A stretch of DNA of 64,000 nucleotides from assembly GCF_947495325.1 (NCBI RefSeq), contig NZ_CANLYK010000001.1, forward strand, positions 930,001-994,000, read 5' to 3'. The position numbers and the translations under genes are program-made. The notes under the pieces were generated by a model, which had not been told where the DNA came from, did not search any database, and saw only the letters and a list, made by a program, of their open reading frames with translations. Source of the stretch: an uncultured Allomuricauda sp. (GTDB lineage: Bacteria; Bacteroidota; Bacteroidia; Flavobacteriales; Flavobacteriaceae). Every line of letters begins with the position of its first letter. Positions within the stretch are counted from its first letter, which is position 1. Below are positions 1 to 13,253 of the stretch, piece by piece.

Positions 1-1
1 C

Positions 2-265
2 TGCCTTTCCCATTTGGGTTACGATTATGAGAGACCTGAAAGGCCTTCTGATACCCAACTGGCACAGCGTACATATCACACCAACTTAATTATTGGTGGT
101 CATACCCATACCTTTTTGGACAAACCAGATATTCGTACCAACAAAAATGGAGATTCCGTTTTAGTAAATCAGGTTGGAGCGTTCGGCATAAATGTAGGTC
201 GAATTGACTTTTATTTTGATGGCCAAAACAAGGCATCGGCAAATGGGATCAGTATTTCAGTCTAA
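2..265 (+). CDS. Metallophosphatase (5'-nucleotidase N-terminal type), 3' end only
   Basis: C-terminal 87 residues of a calcineurin-like metallophosphoesterase; the gene begins before the window. The visible part opens with a SHLGYDYE segment, typical of the strand after the metal-binding asparagine region, and contains GGHTHTFLD, the family's GHTH metal-ligand motif. The remainder is a short beta-rich ending (QVGAFGINVGRIDFYFD). In Flavobacteriia this form is usually an exported single-domain protein encoded beside a separate 5'-nucleotidase C-terminal-domain protein; that partner would lie to the left and is not visible. Likely acts on nucleotides or sugar phosphates outside the cytoplasm, by family only. 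Confidence 0.85.
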   Translation, partial: CLSHLGYDYERPERPSDTQLAQRTYHTNLIIGGHTHTFLDKPDIRTNKNGDSVLVNQVGAFGINVGRIDFYFDGQNKASANGISISV

Positions 266-446
266 GGGTTTATCCATTTTATAATTTCTGCAAGTTTAAA
301 CTCCGGATTATGCATTTATAATCTAAATCCATTCATCCATACAAGATTTAACACCTACTTTACAACACCCCTAAAGAACCTATAAGAAAATTCCTATATT
401 AAACATGAATTTTAAAATATGGTCGATAACCTCATTCTAAAACATC

Positions 447-1961
447 ATGCCACAACTAGATACAACCCTATTCAACACCAATGGGTCAAGAAAATTTACC
501 TACGCTGGTTTTCCCGATGCTAAAATTCTTAAAAGCGAAACCTCATCAAAATGGGAACAACACTTGCTTTTTGGAGATTACATTACAATTTTGGATACCG
601 AGGTAGTAAATGACAGGGTATTGGTCAATTCTAGAAACAAAACAGGTTGGATTCGAATAGGAGATATCCAGAAGAACAGGATCTTAGAAGTAAATTTTGT
701 GGACATTGGCCAAGGAGATGGCTGCCATATGGTAACTCCAGATGATCAGCATTATTTAATAGATGCCGGAAAAGGTGATAATATGTACCGGTACTTATAT
801 TGGCGTTTTAATCTTGATAAAAACGATAGTCTCCCCTTTAAGTTCAAAGCTATTGTTAGCCATCCGGATAACGACCATTATTTGGGCTTTGCCGATATCT
901 TTAAGGAATCTGCAATTGAGTTTGATAAAATCTATCACAGTGGTATTGTGCAACGCCCGGTTGATGACACCAAAGGTTGGAATACCCAGTTAGGTGAAGT
1001 TAAGGAGCTGTCCGATGGCGAAGACTATCTCTTGTCCTTGGAACTTACCGATGCAAAAATGAAAGCAATCCTAAGTGATCCGCAAAACTCTTCTGGGACC
1101 GGATCGCAATATCCAGAGACCATGGCATTATCCTTGACACAACAACCACAACCAGATTTTGAAGCCCTGAACAACACTACAGGATTCTTATTGGGCAGTG
1201 GTGGGGATAATGAACTTTCATTAAAAGTAATTGCACCTATAATTTCTCAAAAAGATGGAAAGCAAGTACTCCCCTTTTTAAAGGACAATGGAAAAACCAA
1301 AAATGGACACTCCGTTTTACTGATGCTGAAATTCAACAAACTCAGGGTTATGTTGGGTGGTGATATTAATGAAGAAGCTGGAGAATACATCAACAACAAG
1401 CTGGGTGCCAATGCTAAGATGGAGCTACAAGCAGATATTGCCAAAGCTTGCCATCATGGGAGTCATTTGTTTAGCTATGAATTTTTAGAAAACATCAATG
1501 CTTTGGGAACCGTTATTTCTAGTGGCGATAACGAAAATTACAGTCACCCCAGGCCAGATACCCTAGGCGCCATAGGGAAGACAGGATACAGCAAAAAACC
1601 ATTGATTTTCAGCACCGAACTTGCACGTTCCAACAAAGATTTCTCCTCGACCACCATTCCAGAATTGGTGAAAAAATATCAAAAATGGGAAGAAGCTAAA
1701 GACACATATGAAGACTTTAAAGTAACTTTTGTGGATACCCCTGCTAATCAACAAACCCTATCGGACCTAAAAGATGACATGGTAAAGAAATACAAGGAAA
1801 TCAATTCCTACCTTACCCGTTATGGTATGATCAGTTTACGCAGTGATGGTGAACAAATGATCGTTGCCCAAAAATTGGAAAAAGATGGACGTGGAGGCAA
1901 ATATGACATTTATAAGTTTGGGTTTGATGCCCAAGAAGAGCGATTTGTGCGAAAACCCTAG
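447..1961 (+). CDS. ComEC-like metallo-beta-lactamase-fold hydrolase with N-terminal SH3-like domain
   Basis: 504 residues, no signal peptide or membrane segment, so probably cytoplasmic. Residues about 35-75 resemble a bacterial SH3 domain (LLFGDYITIL...NKTGWIRIGD). A metallo-beta-lactamase fold follows: VNFVDIGQGDGC (83-93), the metal motif SHPDNDH (138-144), LGGDINEEA and ACHHGSH further on, and a late SSGDNENYSHP segment. The order matches the C-terminal hydrolase domain of ComEC, but there are no ComEC channel helices, so this is a stand-alone relative. Substrate unknown; ComEC-type domains are linked to nucleic-acid degradation. Its stop overlaps the convergent small gene downstream by four bases. 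Confidence 0.8.
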   Translation: MPQLDTTLFNTNGSRKFTYAGFPDAKILKSETSSKWEQHLLFGDYITILDTEVVNDRVLVNSRNKTGWIRIGDIQKNRILEVNFVDIGQGDGCHMVTPDDQHYLIDAGKGDNMYRYLYWRFNLDKNDSLPFKFKAIVSHPDNDHYLGFADIFKESAIEFDKIYHSGIVQRPVDDTKGWNTQLGEVKELSDGEDYLLSLELTDAKMKAILSDPQNSSGTGSQYPETMALSLTQQPQPDFEALNNTTGFLLGSGGDNELSLKVIAPIISQKDGKQVLPFLKDNGKTKNGHSVLLMLKFNKLRVMLGGDINEEAGEYINNKLGANAKMELQADIAKACHHGSHLFSYEFLENINALGTVISSGDNENYSHPRPDTLGAIGKTGYSKKPLIFSTELARSNKDFSSTTIPELVKKYQKWEEAKDTYEDFKVTFVDTPANQQTLSDLKDDMVKKYKEINSYLTRYGMISLRSDGEQMIVAQKLEKDGRGGKYDIYKFGFDAQEERFVRKP

Positions 1962-2260
1962 TATACCAAAACAAACGCTATAAGTTCTCTCAATTCATCT
2001 TCCAATGTAATTTCTGGAAGTGAACGATTAGCCTGCCTGTACCAATAACCAGCATTCCATTCATCACCTTCCAATCGGTGCAGATACGCATGGATCCAGC
2101 TGCCCATTTCTGTATGCAAATCCTGTGCGATATCATGAGAAGAATTCCAGTCTCCTTTTGCGGCCCACCAAAGCGATTGTAAAGCTAAAGGCCAATCTGC
2201 CATAGGTGCGGATGCTATCAAAGTATCCGTAAATTCTTGATATGTTCTTGGTACTGCCAT
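1958..2260 (-). CDS. Small conserved hypothetical protein (100 aa)
   Basis: A 100-residue soluble protein rich in Trp, His and Tyr (LQSLWWAAKGDWNSSHD, WIHAYLHRLEGD, AGYWYRQANR). The pattern of about two helical hairpins with WHAYLHRxEGD-like and YWYRxA-like motifs is one I recall from a widespread family of small bacterial proteins with no assigned role. No signal peptide and no catalytic signature recognised. It is transcribed alone, converging on the MBL-fold gene with a four-base overlap and diverging from the OmpA-like gene. Function unknown; that it is a real gene is supported by the family resemblance and the lack of a competing frame. Confidence 0.75.
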   Translation of the reverse strand: MAVPRTYQEFTDTLIASAPMADWPLALQSLWWAAKGDWNSSHDIAQDLHTEMGSWIHAYLHRLEGDEWNAGYWYRQANRSLPEITLEDELRELIAFVLVY

Positions 2261-2376
2261 TTTAAATAGTTAAATCGTATTTGATTTATTTCTATGAAAT
2301 CGATTTTTATCCGCATTCTTGATTAAATTAGACCTTAACATAATCTTTTTCAAGATAAATTTAGATAAAATCAGCA

Positions 2377-7117
<4,741 letters not shown>

Positions 7118-7118
7118 G

Positions 7119-7604
7119 CTAGAGTGTTTTAAGCATCCAAACCGGACATGAATAATGACCTGTGTTACCCATTGGGGCATCTATATATTCAAAACTATTC
7201 TTTTTATACAATTTTTGGGCTGCTTTCATATAGGGCATTGTTTCCAGATAGCATTGTTCAAAACCGTAGGATTTAGCTTTCTCCAAACATACCTTGATCA
7301 TTTTGGCTCCCAATCCCCTACCTCTGGCCACCTCTAACAAATACATTTTTTGCAATTCACACACATTGCCCTCATAATTATCCAATTGTGCAATCCCGGA
7401 ACAACCAATAATTTGCCCCTCATCTTCAATAACAAAATACGTGGCTTTGGGAATATTATAGGCTTCGTACATATTATCCAAGGCCTTATCCGCATAAGCA
7501 GTGCCTACTTTGGGAACACCCATTTCCAGTAAAACTTTTCGAATCACTTTTGCTACAACTAGGTTGTCGTTCGGAGTGATTTCCCTAATTATGGCTTCAC
7601 CCAT
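7119..7604 (-). CDS. GNAT family N-acetyltransferase (161 aa)
   Basis: Single-domain acetyltransferase. The acetyl-CoA binding motif is visible as LLEVARGRGLGAKMIKVCLEKA (Q/RxxGxG/A form), preceded by IIGCSGIAQLDNYEGNVCELQKMYL and followed by YGFEQCYLETM...AQKLYKKNSFEYI, the usual strand and helix of the fold. The acceptor cannot be told from sequence. Its stop codon lies two bases before the prmC start, so the two are probably co-transcribed. It diverges from ribD with starts only about 30 bases apart, so the two promoters must overlap the coding starts. Confidence 0.9.
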   Translation of the reverse strand: MGEAIIREITPNDNLVVAKVIRKVLLEMGVPKVGTAYADKALDNMYEAYNIPKATYFVIEDEGQIIGCSGIAQLDNYEGNVCELQKMYLLEVARGRGLGAKMIKVCLEKAKSYGFEQCYLETMPYMKAAQKLYKKNSFEYIDAPMGNTGHYSCPVWMLKTL

Positions 7605-7633
7605 ATTGTGTTTTATTGTTCTATTTTTGCGAT

Positions 7634-8686
7634 GTGAATATACACGAAAAATATATGCTACGGTGCATTGAACTGGGCAAAAAAGGACTTGGAACTACGG
7701 CTCCAAATCCAATGGTGGGATGTATAATTGTTAACGATCATATAATTATTGGTGAAGGTTTCACAAGCCCATATGGTGGTCCCCACGCCGAGGTAAATGC
7801 TATCAATTCAGTAAAGAATAGAGAACTGCTTAAAGAGGCCACTCTTTATGTTACCTTAGAACCTTGTTCCCATTTTGGAAAGACGCCGCCCTGTGTAAAT
7901 CTTATTACAGAGCATAAGATTTCGGAAGTTTTTATAGGGATACAAGACCCTCATGATAAAGTTGCTGGAAAAGGAATTGAAAAGTTAAGAGCGTCTGGTT
8001 GTAAGGTGACCATCGGAGTTCTTGAAAAAGAATGTCGCATCCATCATAAGCGATTTTTAAGCTTTCAAGAAAAAAAACGTCCCTATATTATATTAAAATG
8101 GGCAGAAACAAAGGATGGTTTTATTGCTCCGGAAACCAAAATGCGAAAAAAGACCCCAGAACCTGTTTGGATAACAAATAAACACTCCAAACAATTGGTT
8201 CATAAATGGCGTAGTGAGGAACAGGCAATTTTGGTGGGTACCAATACCGTTTTGGAAGATAATCCAAAGTTGACAGTTAGAAATTGGCAGGGGAAGCATC
8301 CCATCAGGATTATTTTGGATAGAGATTTGAAGGTTCCTGCGGATTTTCATGTCATGGATTGCAGTGTGAAAACAATTGTGCTTACTCAAATTAATGATTC
8401 ATCAAAATACTTGCAAGGTATTGATTATGAATTGATTGATTTCTCCGAACCCATAGCCCAAGAAATTTGTTCGGTACTTTACGAACATTCCATAATAAGC
8501 TTGTTCATTGAAGGTGGGGCAAAAACGCTCCAAACTTTTATTAATGTTGGCTTATGGGATGAAGCAAGAATATTTGAAGGGGCGATTACATTTGACAATG
8601 GGGTTTCTGCACCAGAGATTTCAGGAAAGCTACTTGAATCAAAACAAATTTTAACGGATACCTTATCTATATATTTAAATGATTAA
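7634..8686 (+). CDS. ribD: Riboflavin biosynthesis deaminase/reductase RibD
   Basis: Bifunctional enzyme for the second and third steps of riboflavin synthesis. N-terminal zinc deaminase: PHAEVNAI and the CSHFGKTPPC zinc motif; C-terminal reductase: WITNKHSKQLVHKWRSEEQAILVGTNTVLEDNP and FIEGGAKTLQTFI. About 350 residues, as usual. The frame is open from a TTG at 7616, but GTG at 7634 (VNIHEKYMLRCIELG) best matches the family N-terminus; ATG at 7655 is the alternative. The end overlaps the HAD gene by eight bases. No other rib genes are nearby. Confidence 0.96.
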   Translation: MNIHEKYMLRCIELGKKGLGTTAPNPMVGCIIVNDHIIIGEGFTSPYGGPHAEVNAINSVKNRELLKEATLYVTLEPCSHFGKTPPCVNLITEHKISEVFIGIQDPHDKVAGKGIEKLRASGCKVTIGVLEKECRIHHKRFLSFQEKKRPYIILKWAETKDGFIAPETKMRKKTPEPVWITNKHSKQLVHKWRSEEQAILVGTNTVLEDNPKLTVRNWQGKHPIRIILDRDLKVPADFHVMDCSVKTIVLTQINDSSKYLQGIDYELIDFSEPIAQEICSVLYEHSIISLFIEGGAKTLQTFINVGLWDEARIFEGAITFDNGVSAPEISGKLLESKQILTDTLSIYLND

Positions 8687-9281
8687 AAACATTATTTTGG
8701 ACTTTGGAGATATTTTTATCGATTTGGATAAATCGGCCACTCCAAAGGCTTTGCGGGAACTTGGCCTTGAAACACTTACGCCAGCATTGGAGATTTTATT
8801 CAATGACTATGAAAAAGGCCTATTGAGCTCTTCCAAATTTCTTAGTGAACTGTCCAATTATATTCCAAGCGCCAATGAACAGGATTTGATAGCAGCATGG
8901 AATTCTATTTTACTGGATTTTCCGGATAGACGATTGGAATTCATTGAATCTTTGGCAAGGGAAAACCAACATAAACTACTCCTTTTAAGTAATACCAATG
9001 ACATCCATATAGAATATGTGAAACAGAAAATGGGGATGGAAAAGTTTAATCGGTTTAAAAATTCATTCGATGTGTTTCACTTATCTTATGAAATGGGGAT
9101 GCGAAAACCAGATTCTGAAATCTTTAAGTTTGTTTTAAAAGAGAATGGTTTGACAGCCTCTGAAACTTTGTTTGTGGACGATACCAAAGAAAACACCGAT
9201 TCGGCCGCTCAGATTGGAATCAAGGTGTGGAATCTTCAAGTTGGAAAAGAAGATATTTCTCAATTAAAGTCGCATTTATAA
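8679..9281 (+). CDS. HAD-superfamily hydrolase, subclass IA type (200 aa)
   Basis: Haloacid-dehalogenase-like fold with a four-helix cap (residues about 18-85), LLLSNTNDIH as motif II, RKPDSEIF as motif III lysine region, and FVDDTKENTDSA as the acidic motif IV. Motif I reads LDFGDIFIDLD: the nucleophile Asp8 is present but the +2 position, normally Asp acting as general acid/base, is Gly10. I recall the same DFG form in related flavobacterial proteins, so it may not be a decayed gene, but phosphatase activity is uncertain. Sits between ribD and a transporter with overlaps on both sides, hence one transcript. Confidence 0.88.
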   Translation: MIKNIILDFGDIFIDLDKSATPKALRELGLETLTPALEILFNDYEKGLLSSSKFLSELSNYIPSANEQDLIAAWNSILLDFPDRRLEFIESLARENQHKLLLLSNTNDIHIEYVKQKMGMEKFNRFKNSFDVFHLSYEMGMRKPDSEIFKFVLKENGLTASETLFVDDTKENTDSAAQIGIKVWNLQVGKEDISQLKSHL

Positions 9282-10144
9282 TGTTGAACCTTGTTCTCAG
9301 TGTTCTTTGCTCAAGTCTAATTTTTGTCATCTTTAAATTATTTGATGTTTATAAAGTACAGACTCTTTATGCCATCATCACCAATTATGTGGTTGCCTGT
9401 ACGGTAGGGCTGATTCTTTATGAAAAGGAAATAGATTTTAACCAAATTATACACGAATCTTGGTTTTTGGGAACATTGGCATTGGGTATATTTTTTATCC
9501 TCGTCTTTAATCTTATGGCAAAAGCTTCTCAGGTTGCTGGGGTTTCCGTAGCATCCGTAGCCACAAAAATGTCATTGGTTATGCCGGTTGTTTTTGCTGT
9601 TGTTTTTTACAAAGAGGTATTATCACTATATCAAATCATTGGAATTCTATTGGCTTTGGCCGCTGTTTATTTTGCTTCAATGAAAGAAAAATCGATAGCG
9701 TTTTCAAAAAAAACCTTGTTGCTCCCGTTACTGGTTTTCTTGGGTTCTGGGATTATAGATATAAGTGTGAATTACTTTCAGGAGAATCATTTGGCCCAGC
9801 ATGAAGTTGCAATTTTCTCTGCTATGGTTTTTGGCTTTGCTGCTTTAACGGGTTTGATTTTTATTGGTGTAAAATCCGTTAAAAAGCCTTTAAGGGTGAA
9901 CATTAAAAATATTGTTGGTGGTATTGTTTTGGGAGTTCCCAACTACTTTTCTATATTCTTTTTGATACGGGCACTTCAAAATGAGGAACTTGATAGCGCA
10001 GCTATCTTCACATTGAACAATGTTGCTATTGTAATGCTTTCCACACTTCTGGGAATTGCCATTTTCAAGGAAAAACTCAGCTTAAAAAATTGGGGCGGGA
10101 TAGCCTTGGCCATTGTTAGTATTATGTTGGTTGCTTTATTCTGA
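9281..10144 (+). CDS. EamA/DMT-family transporter (287 aa)
   Basis: Inner-membrane protein with about ten hydrophobic segments in two halves, the EamA (drug/metabolite transporter) architecture. The second half ends with AAIFTLNNVAIVMLSTLLGIAIFKEKLSLKNWGGIALA, the usual final-helix pattern. The frame is open upstream, but the ATG at 9281 (MLNLVLSVLCSSLIF) overlaps the preceding stop as TAATG and starts directly with a membrane helix, so I use it. Substrate unknown. The last base of its stop is shared with the next start (TGATG), indicating tight coupling. Confidence 0.88.
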   Translation: MLNLVLSVLCSSLIFVIFKLFDVYKVQTLYAIITNYVVACTVGLILYEKEIDFNQIIHESWFLGTLALGIFFILVFNLMAKASQVAGVSVASVATKMSLVMPVVFAVVFYKEVLSLYQIIGILLALAAVYFASMKEKSIAFSKKTLLLPLLVFLGSGIIDISVNYFQENHLAQHEVAIFSAMVFGFAALTGLIFIGVKSVKKPLRVNIKNIVGGIVLGVPNYFSIFFLIRALQNEELDSAAIFTLNNVAIVMLSTLLGIAIFKEKLSLKNWGGIALAIVSIMLVALF

Positions 10145-10755
10145 TGGAGGAAAAAGATACGTATAGAACCATTGAAGAACCCACTCTGGGAATACTTTAT
10201 AAGGATAAGAAAAGTAAGTTTTTCGGATGCGCATTTCCTATTTCCTCAGAGAACGAAGTTAAACCCATAATTGAATCTTTGCGAAAAGAATATCATACCG
10301 CTAATCATGTTTGTTATGCCTGGCAACTTGGCGTAACTCCTACCACATATAAGGCCAATGATGATGGAGAACCAAACAACTCGGCGGGAATGCCCATCTA
10401 TGGTCAAATTCAATCTTTTGGTGTAACAAACATCTTAATTACCGTTGTTCGGATTTTTGGTGGCACCAAACTTGGTGTTGGAGGACTTATTCAAGCCTAT
10501 CGTACCGTAGCTAAAATGGCCTTGGAAAATTCTTCCATTATCGAAAAAAGAATAGAATCCTATTTTCAGTTGGATTTCGATTATCCCGAAATGGACAAAG
10601 TAATGCGTGCAATCAAACGAAAAAACATCACCATCACTTCCCAAAAGATGGAATTGAAATGTTCTATTTCCATTTCAGTTAGAAAAAGTGAAGCACTCCA
10701 AACCCAACAATTTTTTGAAGAGATGCAACGGGTAACTATTCAAAAGGAAAGTTAA
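10144..10755 (+). CDS. IMPACT/YigZ family protein
   Basis: 203 residues. The N-terminal UPF0029/IMPACT domain is clear: HTANHVCYAWQLG, then DDGEPNNSAGMPIYGQI and VVRIFGGTKLGVGGLIQAYRTVA, the family signature. A C-terminal ferredoxin-like DUF1949 domain (residues about 140-200) follows. Eukaryotic IMPACT regulates Gcn2; the bacterial role is not settled. Last gene of the ribD-HAD-EamA-YigZ run; its end overlaps the convergent thioesterase gene by four bases. Confidence 0.92.
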   Translation: MEEKDTYRTIEEPTLGILYKDKKSKFFGCAFPISSENEVKPIIESLRKEYHTANHVCYAWQLGVTPTTYKANDDGEPNNSAGMPIYGQIQSFGVTNILITVVRIFGGTKLGVGGLIQAYRTVAKMALENSSIIEKRIESYFQLDFDYPEMDKVMRAIKRKNITITSQKMELKCSISISVRKSEALQTQQFFEEMQRVTIQKES

Positions 10756-11150
10756 AAGTCCAATTTATCCAGAATGTGCTCCGGGCATTTAATAGGTCGG
10801 TTTGTTTGTTTGTCCATAAAGGCCAATACCGTATTTGCTGTTGCCAATAACTCCTTGGCTTCATTATAAATTTTATAGTCAAATTCAATCTTTACCATGG
10901 GTTGTTTTTTAATATATGTTTCAACCGTGATCAAATCGTCATAAAGCGCTGACTTTTTGTAATCTATCTGTAAGGAAATTACTGGTAACATGATTCCATT
11001 TTCTTCCATCCCCCTATAACTAACTCCCAAGGCCCGCAACCATTCTATTCTGCCCAATTCCAAGTATTGCGCATAGTTTCCATGGTAAACCACACCCATT
11101 TGGTCGGTTTCTCCATACCTGACCCTAAAAGAAAATGAATTTAATCGCAT
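10752..11150 (-). CDS. YbgC/4-hydroxybenzoyl-CoA-type acyl-CoA thioesterase
   Basis: 132-residue hot-dog-fold protein. The signature is near the N-terminus: VRYGETDQMGVVYHGNYAQY, in which the Asp of TDQMG and the following helix (LELGRIEWLRALG) form the active site. The normal partner is a short acyl-CoA or acyl-ACP; the exact substrate cannot be read. Transcribed away from dnaA, with the 209-bp dnaA upstream region as its own promoter region. Confidence 0.93.
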   Translation of the reverse strand: MRLNSFSFRVRYGETDQMGVVYHGNYAQYLELGRIEWLRALGVSYRGMEENGIMLPVISLQIDYKKSALYDDLITVETYIKKQPMVKIEFDYKIYNEAKELLATANTVLAFMDKQTNRPIKCPEHILDKLDF

Positions 11151-11273
11151 ATATTAAATGAAAAATTATATATTTAAAGGCTTGGTTAACGTTGAGGAAA
11201 CATGCGAAAAAAAAACAGAATATTCAACCACAAAATCATTTTTTTTTTCAAAGATTTGTTCACATATTTGTCG

Positions 11274-11308
11274 CATCCAAAAAGCATCTAAATATCCCCA
11301 TTTGGATG
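11274..11308. promoter_or_regulatory. Inverted repeat upstream of dnaA
   Basis: Exact 8-bp arms catccaaa (11274-11281) and tttggatg (11301-11308) with a 19-base spacer, ending 51 bases before the dnaA ATG. The region before it is A/T-rich with runs of A and T. A 9-mer resembling a weak DnaA box (ttgttcaca, 11257-11265) lies just upstream. Operator, mRNA hairpin or chance cannot be separated by eye; no classical cluster of TTATCCACA boxes is present. Confidence 0.3.
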
Positions 11309-11359
11309 TTTTAACTTAACAGCTTTAAAGCTAACCAACAAAACTAAGGAAAAACTTTT

Positions 11360-12784
11360 ATGAGTGTTACTGCAAATTCCGTGTGGAAAAACTGTTTGGC
11401 TTTTATCCAGGATAATATCCAACCGCAGGCATTCAAAACTTGGTTTGAACCTATAAAACCAGTTAAGTTAACAGATAAAGCCTTAAGCATTCAAGTACCC
11501 AGTAAATTTTTCTACGAGTGGCTGGAAGAGCATTACGTAAAACTTTTAAAAGTTGCCCTAACCAAAGAATTGGGAAATAGCGCAAAACTTATCTACATCA
11601 TTAAAATGGAAAATAAGTATGGTAACAAGGAACCGTTCACTGAACAGATTCCAAGTTCCAATAGAACCGCGGTTGGTCCGCAGGAATTGGATGTGCCCAT
11701 TACCTCCAAAAGTCCTGAGCTAAAGAATCCTTTTGTAATACCGGGTATTCGGAATATAAAAATAGAATCACAGTTAAATCCTAGCTACAATTTCGAAAAT
11801 TTCTTGGAAGGTGATTCCAACAGACTTGCAAGGTCTGCAGGTATGGCGGTGGCCAATAAACCAGGTGGCACATCGTTTAATCCCTTGCTTGTTTTTGGCG
11901 GTGTAGGTTTAGGTAAAACACATTTAGCACATGCCATTGGGGTTGAAATCAAAGACAAGTACCCAGAAAAAACGGTGCTTTATATTTCAGCAGAAAAATT
12001 CACCCAACAATATATAGAGTCGGTAAAGAAGAATACCCGCAATGATTTTATCCATTTTTATCAGTTGATAGATGTTCTAATCATTGATGATGTCCAGTTT
12101 TTATCTGGCAAGTCTGGTACCCAGGACGTGTTCTTCCATATATTCAACCATCTGCACCAGAATGGCAAACAGGTCATATTAACATCGGACAAAGCTCCGG
12201 TTGATATGCAAGATATAGAGCAACGACTGCTTTCCCGTTTTAAGTGGGGACTTTCAGCTGAGTTGCAAAATCCAGATTTTGAAACCCGTATTTCAATACT
12301 TAAGAACAAGCTATATAGAGATGGGGTTGAAATGCCAGACGATATTATTGATCATGTTGCTAAAAACATAAAAACCAATATTAGAGAATTGGAAGGTGCT
12401 ATAATTTCTTTGATAGCCCAATCCTCTTTCAATAAACGTGAGGTTACGTTGGAATTAGCACAACAGGTGGTAGAAAAGTTTGTGAAAAATACCAAACGGG
12501 AAGTTTCTATCGATTATATTCAAAAAGTGGTTTCTGATTACTTTGAAATGGATGTAGCCACCTTGCAATCAAAAACCAGAAAAAGACATATTGTCCAAGC
12601 CAGGCAATTGGCCATGTTCTTTGCAAAAAAGTTCACCAAAGCTTCGCTGGCCAGTATTGGTTCCCAAATAGGGAAACGTGATCATGCCACAGTGCTTCAC
12701 GCATGTAAAACGGTAGATAATCTTGCCGAAACGGATAAGCAATTCAGAAAATACATTGAAGATCTGAGTAAAAAATTCTCCTAA
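11360..12784 (+). CDS. dnaA: Chromosomal replication initiator DnaA
   Basis: 474 residues. Domain I (residues 1-85) with WKNCLAFIQDNI; linker; AAA+ domain III with Walker A GGVGLGKTH (180-188), Walker B VLIIDDVQFL and sensor motifs; domain IV DNA-binding helix-turn-helix ending in the signature IGKRDHATVLHACKTV. Binds origin DnaA boxes as ATP-DnaA to open the duplex. Unlike many genomes, dnaN and recF do not follow; here a small phosphatase and a tetrapyrrole-methylase-type enzyme come next, 13 bp on. Whether oriC is close cannot be judged. Confidence 0.99.
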   Translation: MSVTANSVWKNCLAFIQDNIQPQAFKTWFEPIKPVKLTDKALSIQVPSKFFYEWLEEHYVKLLKVALTKELGNSAKLIYIIKMENKYGNKEPFTEQIPSSNRTAVGPQELDVPITSKSPELKNPFVIPGIRNIKIESQLNPSYNFENFLEGDSNRLARSAGMAVANKPGGTSFNPLLVFGGVGLGKTHLAHAIGVEIKDKYPEKTVLYISAEKFTQQYIESVKKNTRNDFIHFYQLIDVLIIDDVQFLSGKSGTQDVFFHIFNHLHQNGKQVILTSDKAPVDMQDIEQRLLSRFKWGLSAELQNPDFETRISILKNKLYRDGVEMPDDIIDHVAKNIKTNIRELEGAIISLIAQSSFNKREVTLELAQQVVEKFVKNTKREVSIDYIQKVVSDYFEMDVATLQSKTRKRHIVQARQLAMFFAKKFTKASLASIGSQIGKRDHATVLHACKTVDNLAETDKQFRKYIEDLSKKFS

Positions 12785-12797
12785 TTCCTTCAACTTA

Positions 12798-13253
12798 ATG
12801 AAAACCAAAGTCTTAATGGTCTGCTTGGGAAATATTTGCAGATCACCCTTGGTTGAGGGCATTTTAAAATCAAAAGTTGACCCCGATAATATTTTAGTAG
12901 ATTCCGCAGGAACTGCTGGATACCATGTGGGCAATCCACCCGACGAAAGGTCTATTGCCGTTGCACAAAAGCACGGAATTGATATCAGCAATCAAAAGTG
13001 CAGACGATTTTCTAAAAACGACTTTAAGGAGTTTGATGTAATCTACGCCATGGACGAAAGTAATTTTTCCAATATTTTAAGCCTAGCTGATACTGATAAA
13101 GATGAGAAAAAGGTTAGATTGTTATTGGATGAAATAGATTTAGGTTTTTCTGAAGTCCCAGACCCTTACTATGGTGGAGTGGACGGTTTTGAAAATGTAT
13201 ATCAAATGATAGACATTGCTTGTAATGCAATTGAAAAAAAACTAATCAAATAG
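12798..13253 (+). CDS. Low-molecular-weight protein-tyrosine phosphatase
   Basis: 151 residues. The phosphate-binding loop is at the N-terminus: VCLGNICRSP, with nucleophile Cys9 and Arg15 (C-X5-R). The general-acid Asp lies in VPDPYYGG. Family enzymes dephosphorylate protein tyrosines or small phosphoesters; in many bacteria they pair with a tyrosine kinase for polysaccharide export, but no such kinase is nearby. Follows dnaA by 13 bp and abuts the next gene with no gap, so it is probably in the dnaA transcript. Confidence 0.95.
   Translation: MKTKVLMVCLGNICRSPLVEGILKSKVDPDNILVDSAGTAGYHVGNPPDERSIAVAQKHGIDISNQKCRRFSKNDFKEFDVIYAMDESNFSNILSLADTDKDEKKVRLLLDEIDLGFSEVPDPYYGGVDGFENVYQMIDIACNAIEKKLIK

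Noticed and set aside
11151-11359. oriC next to dnaA
   Set aside because: No cluster of TTATCCACA boxes was visible; one weak match is not enough.
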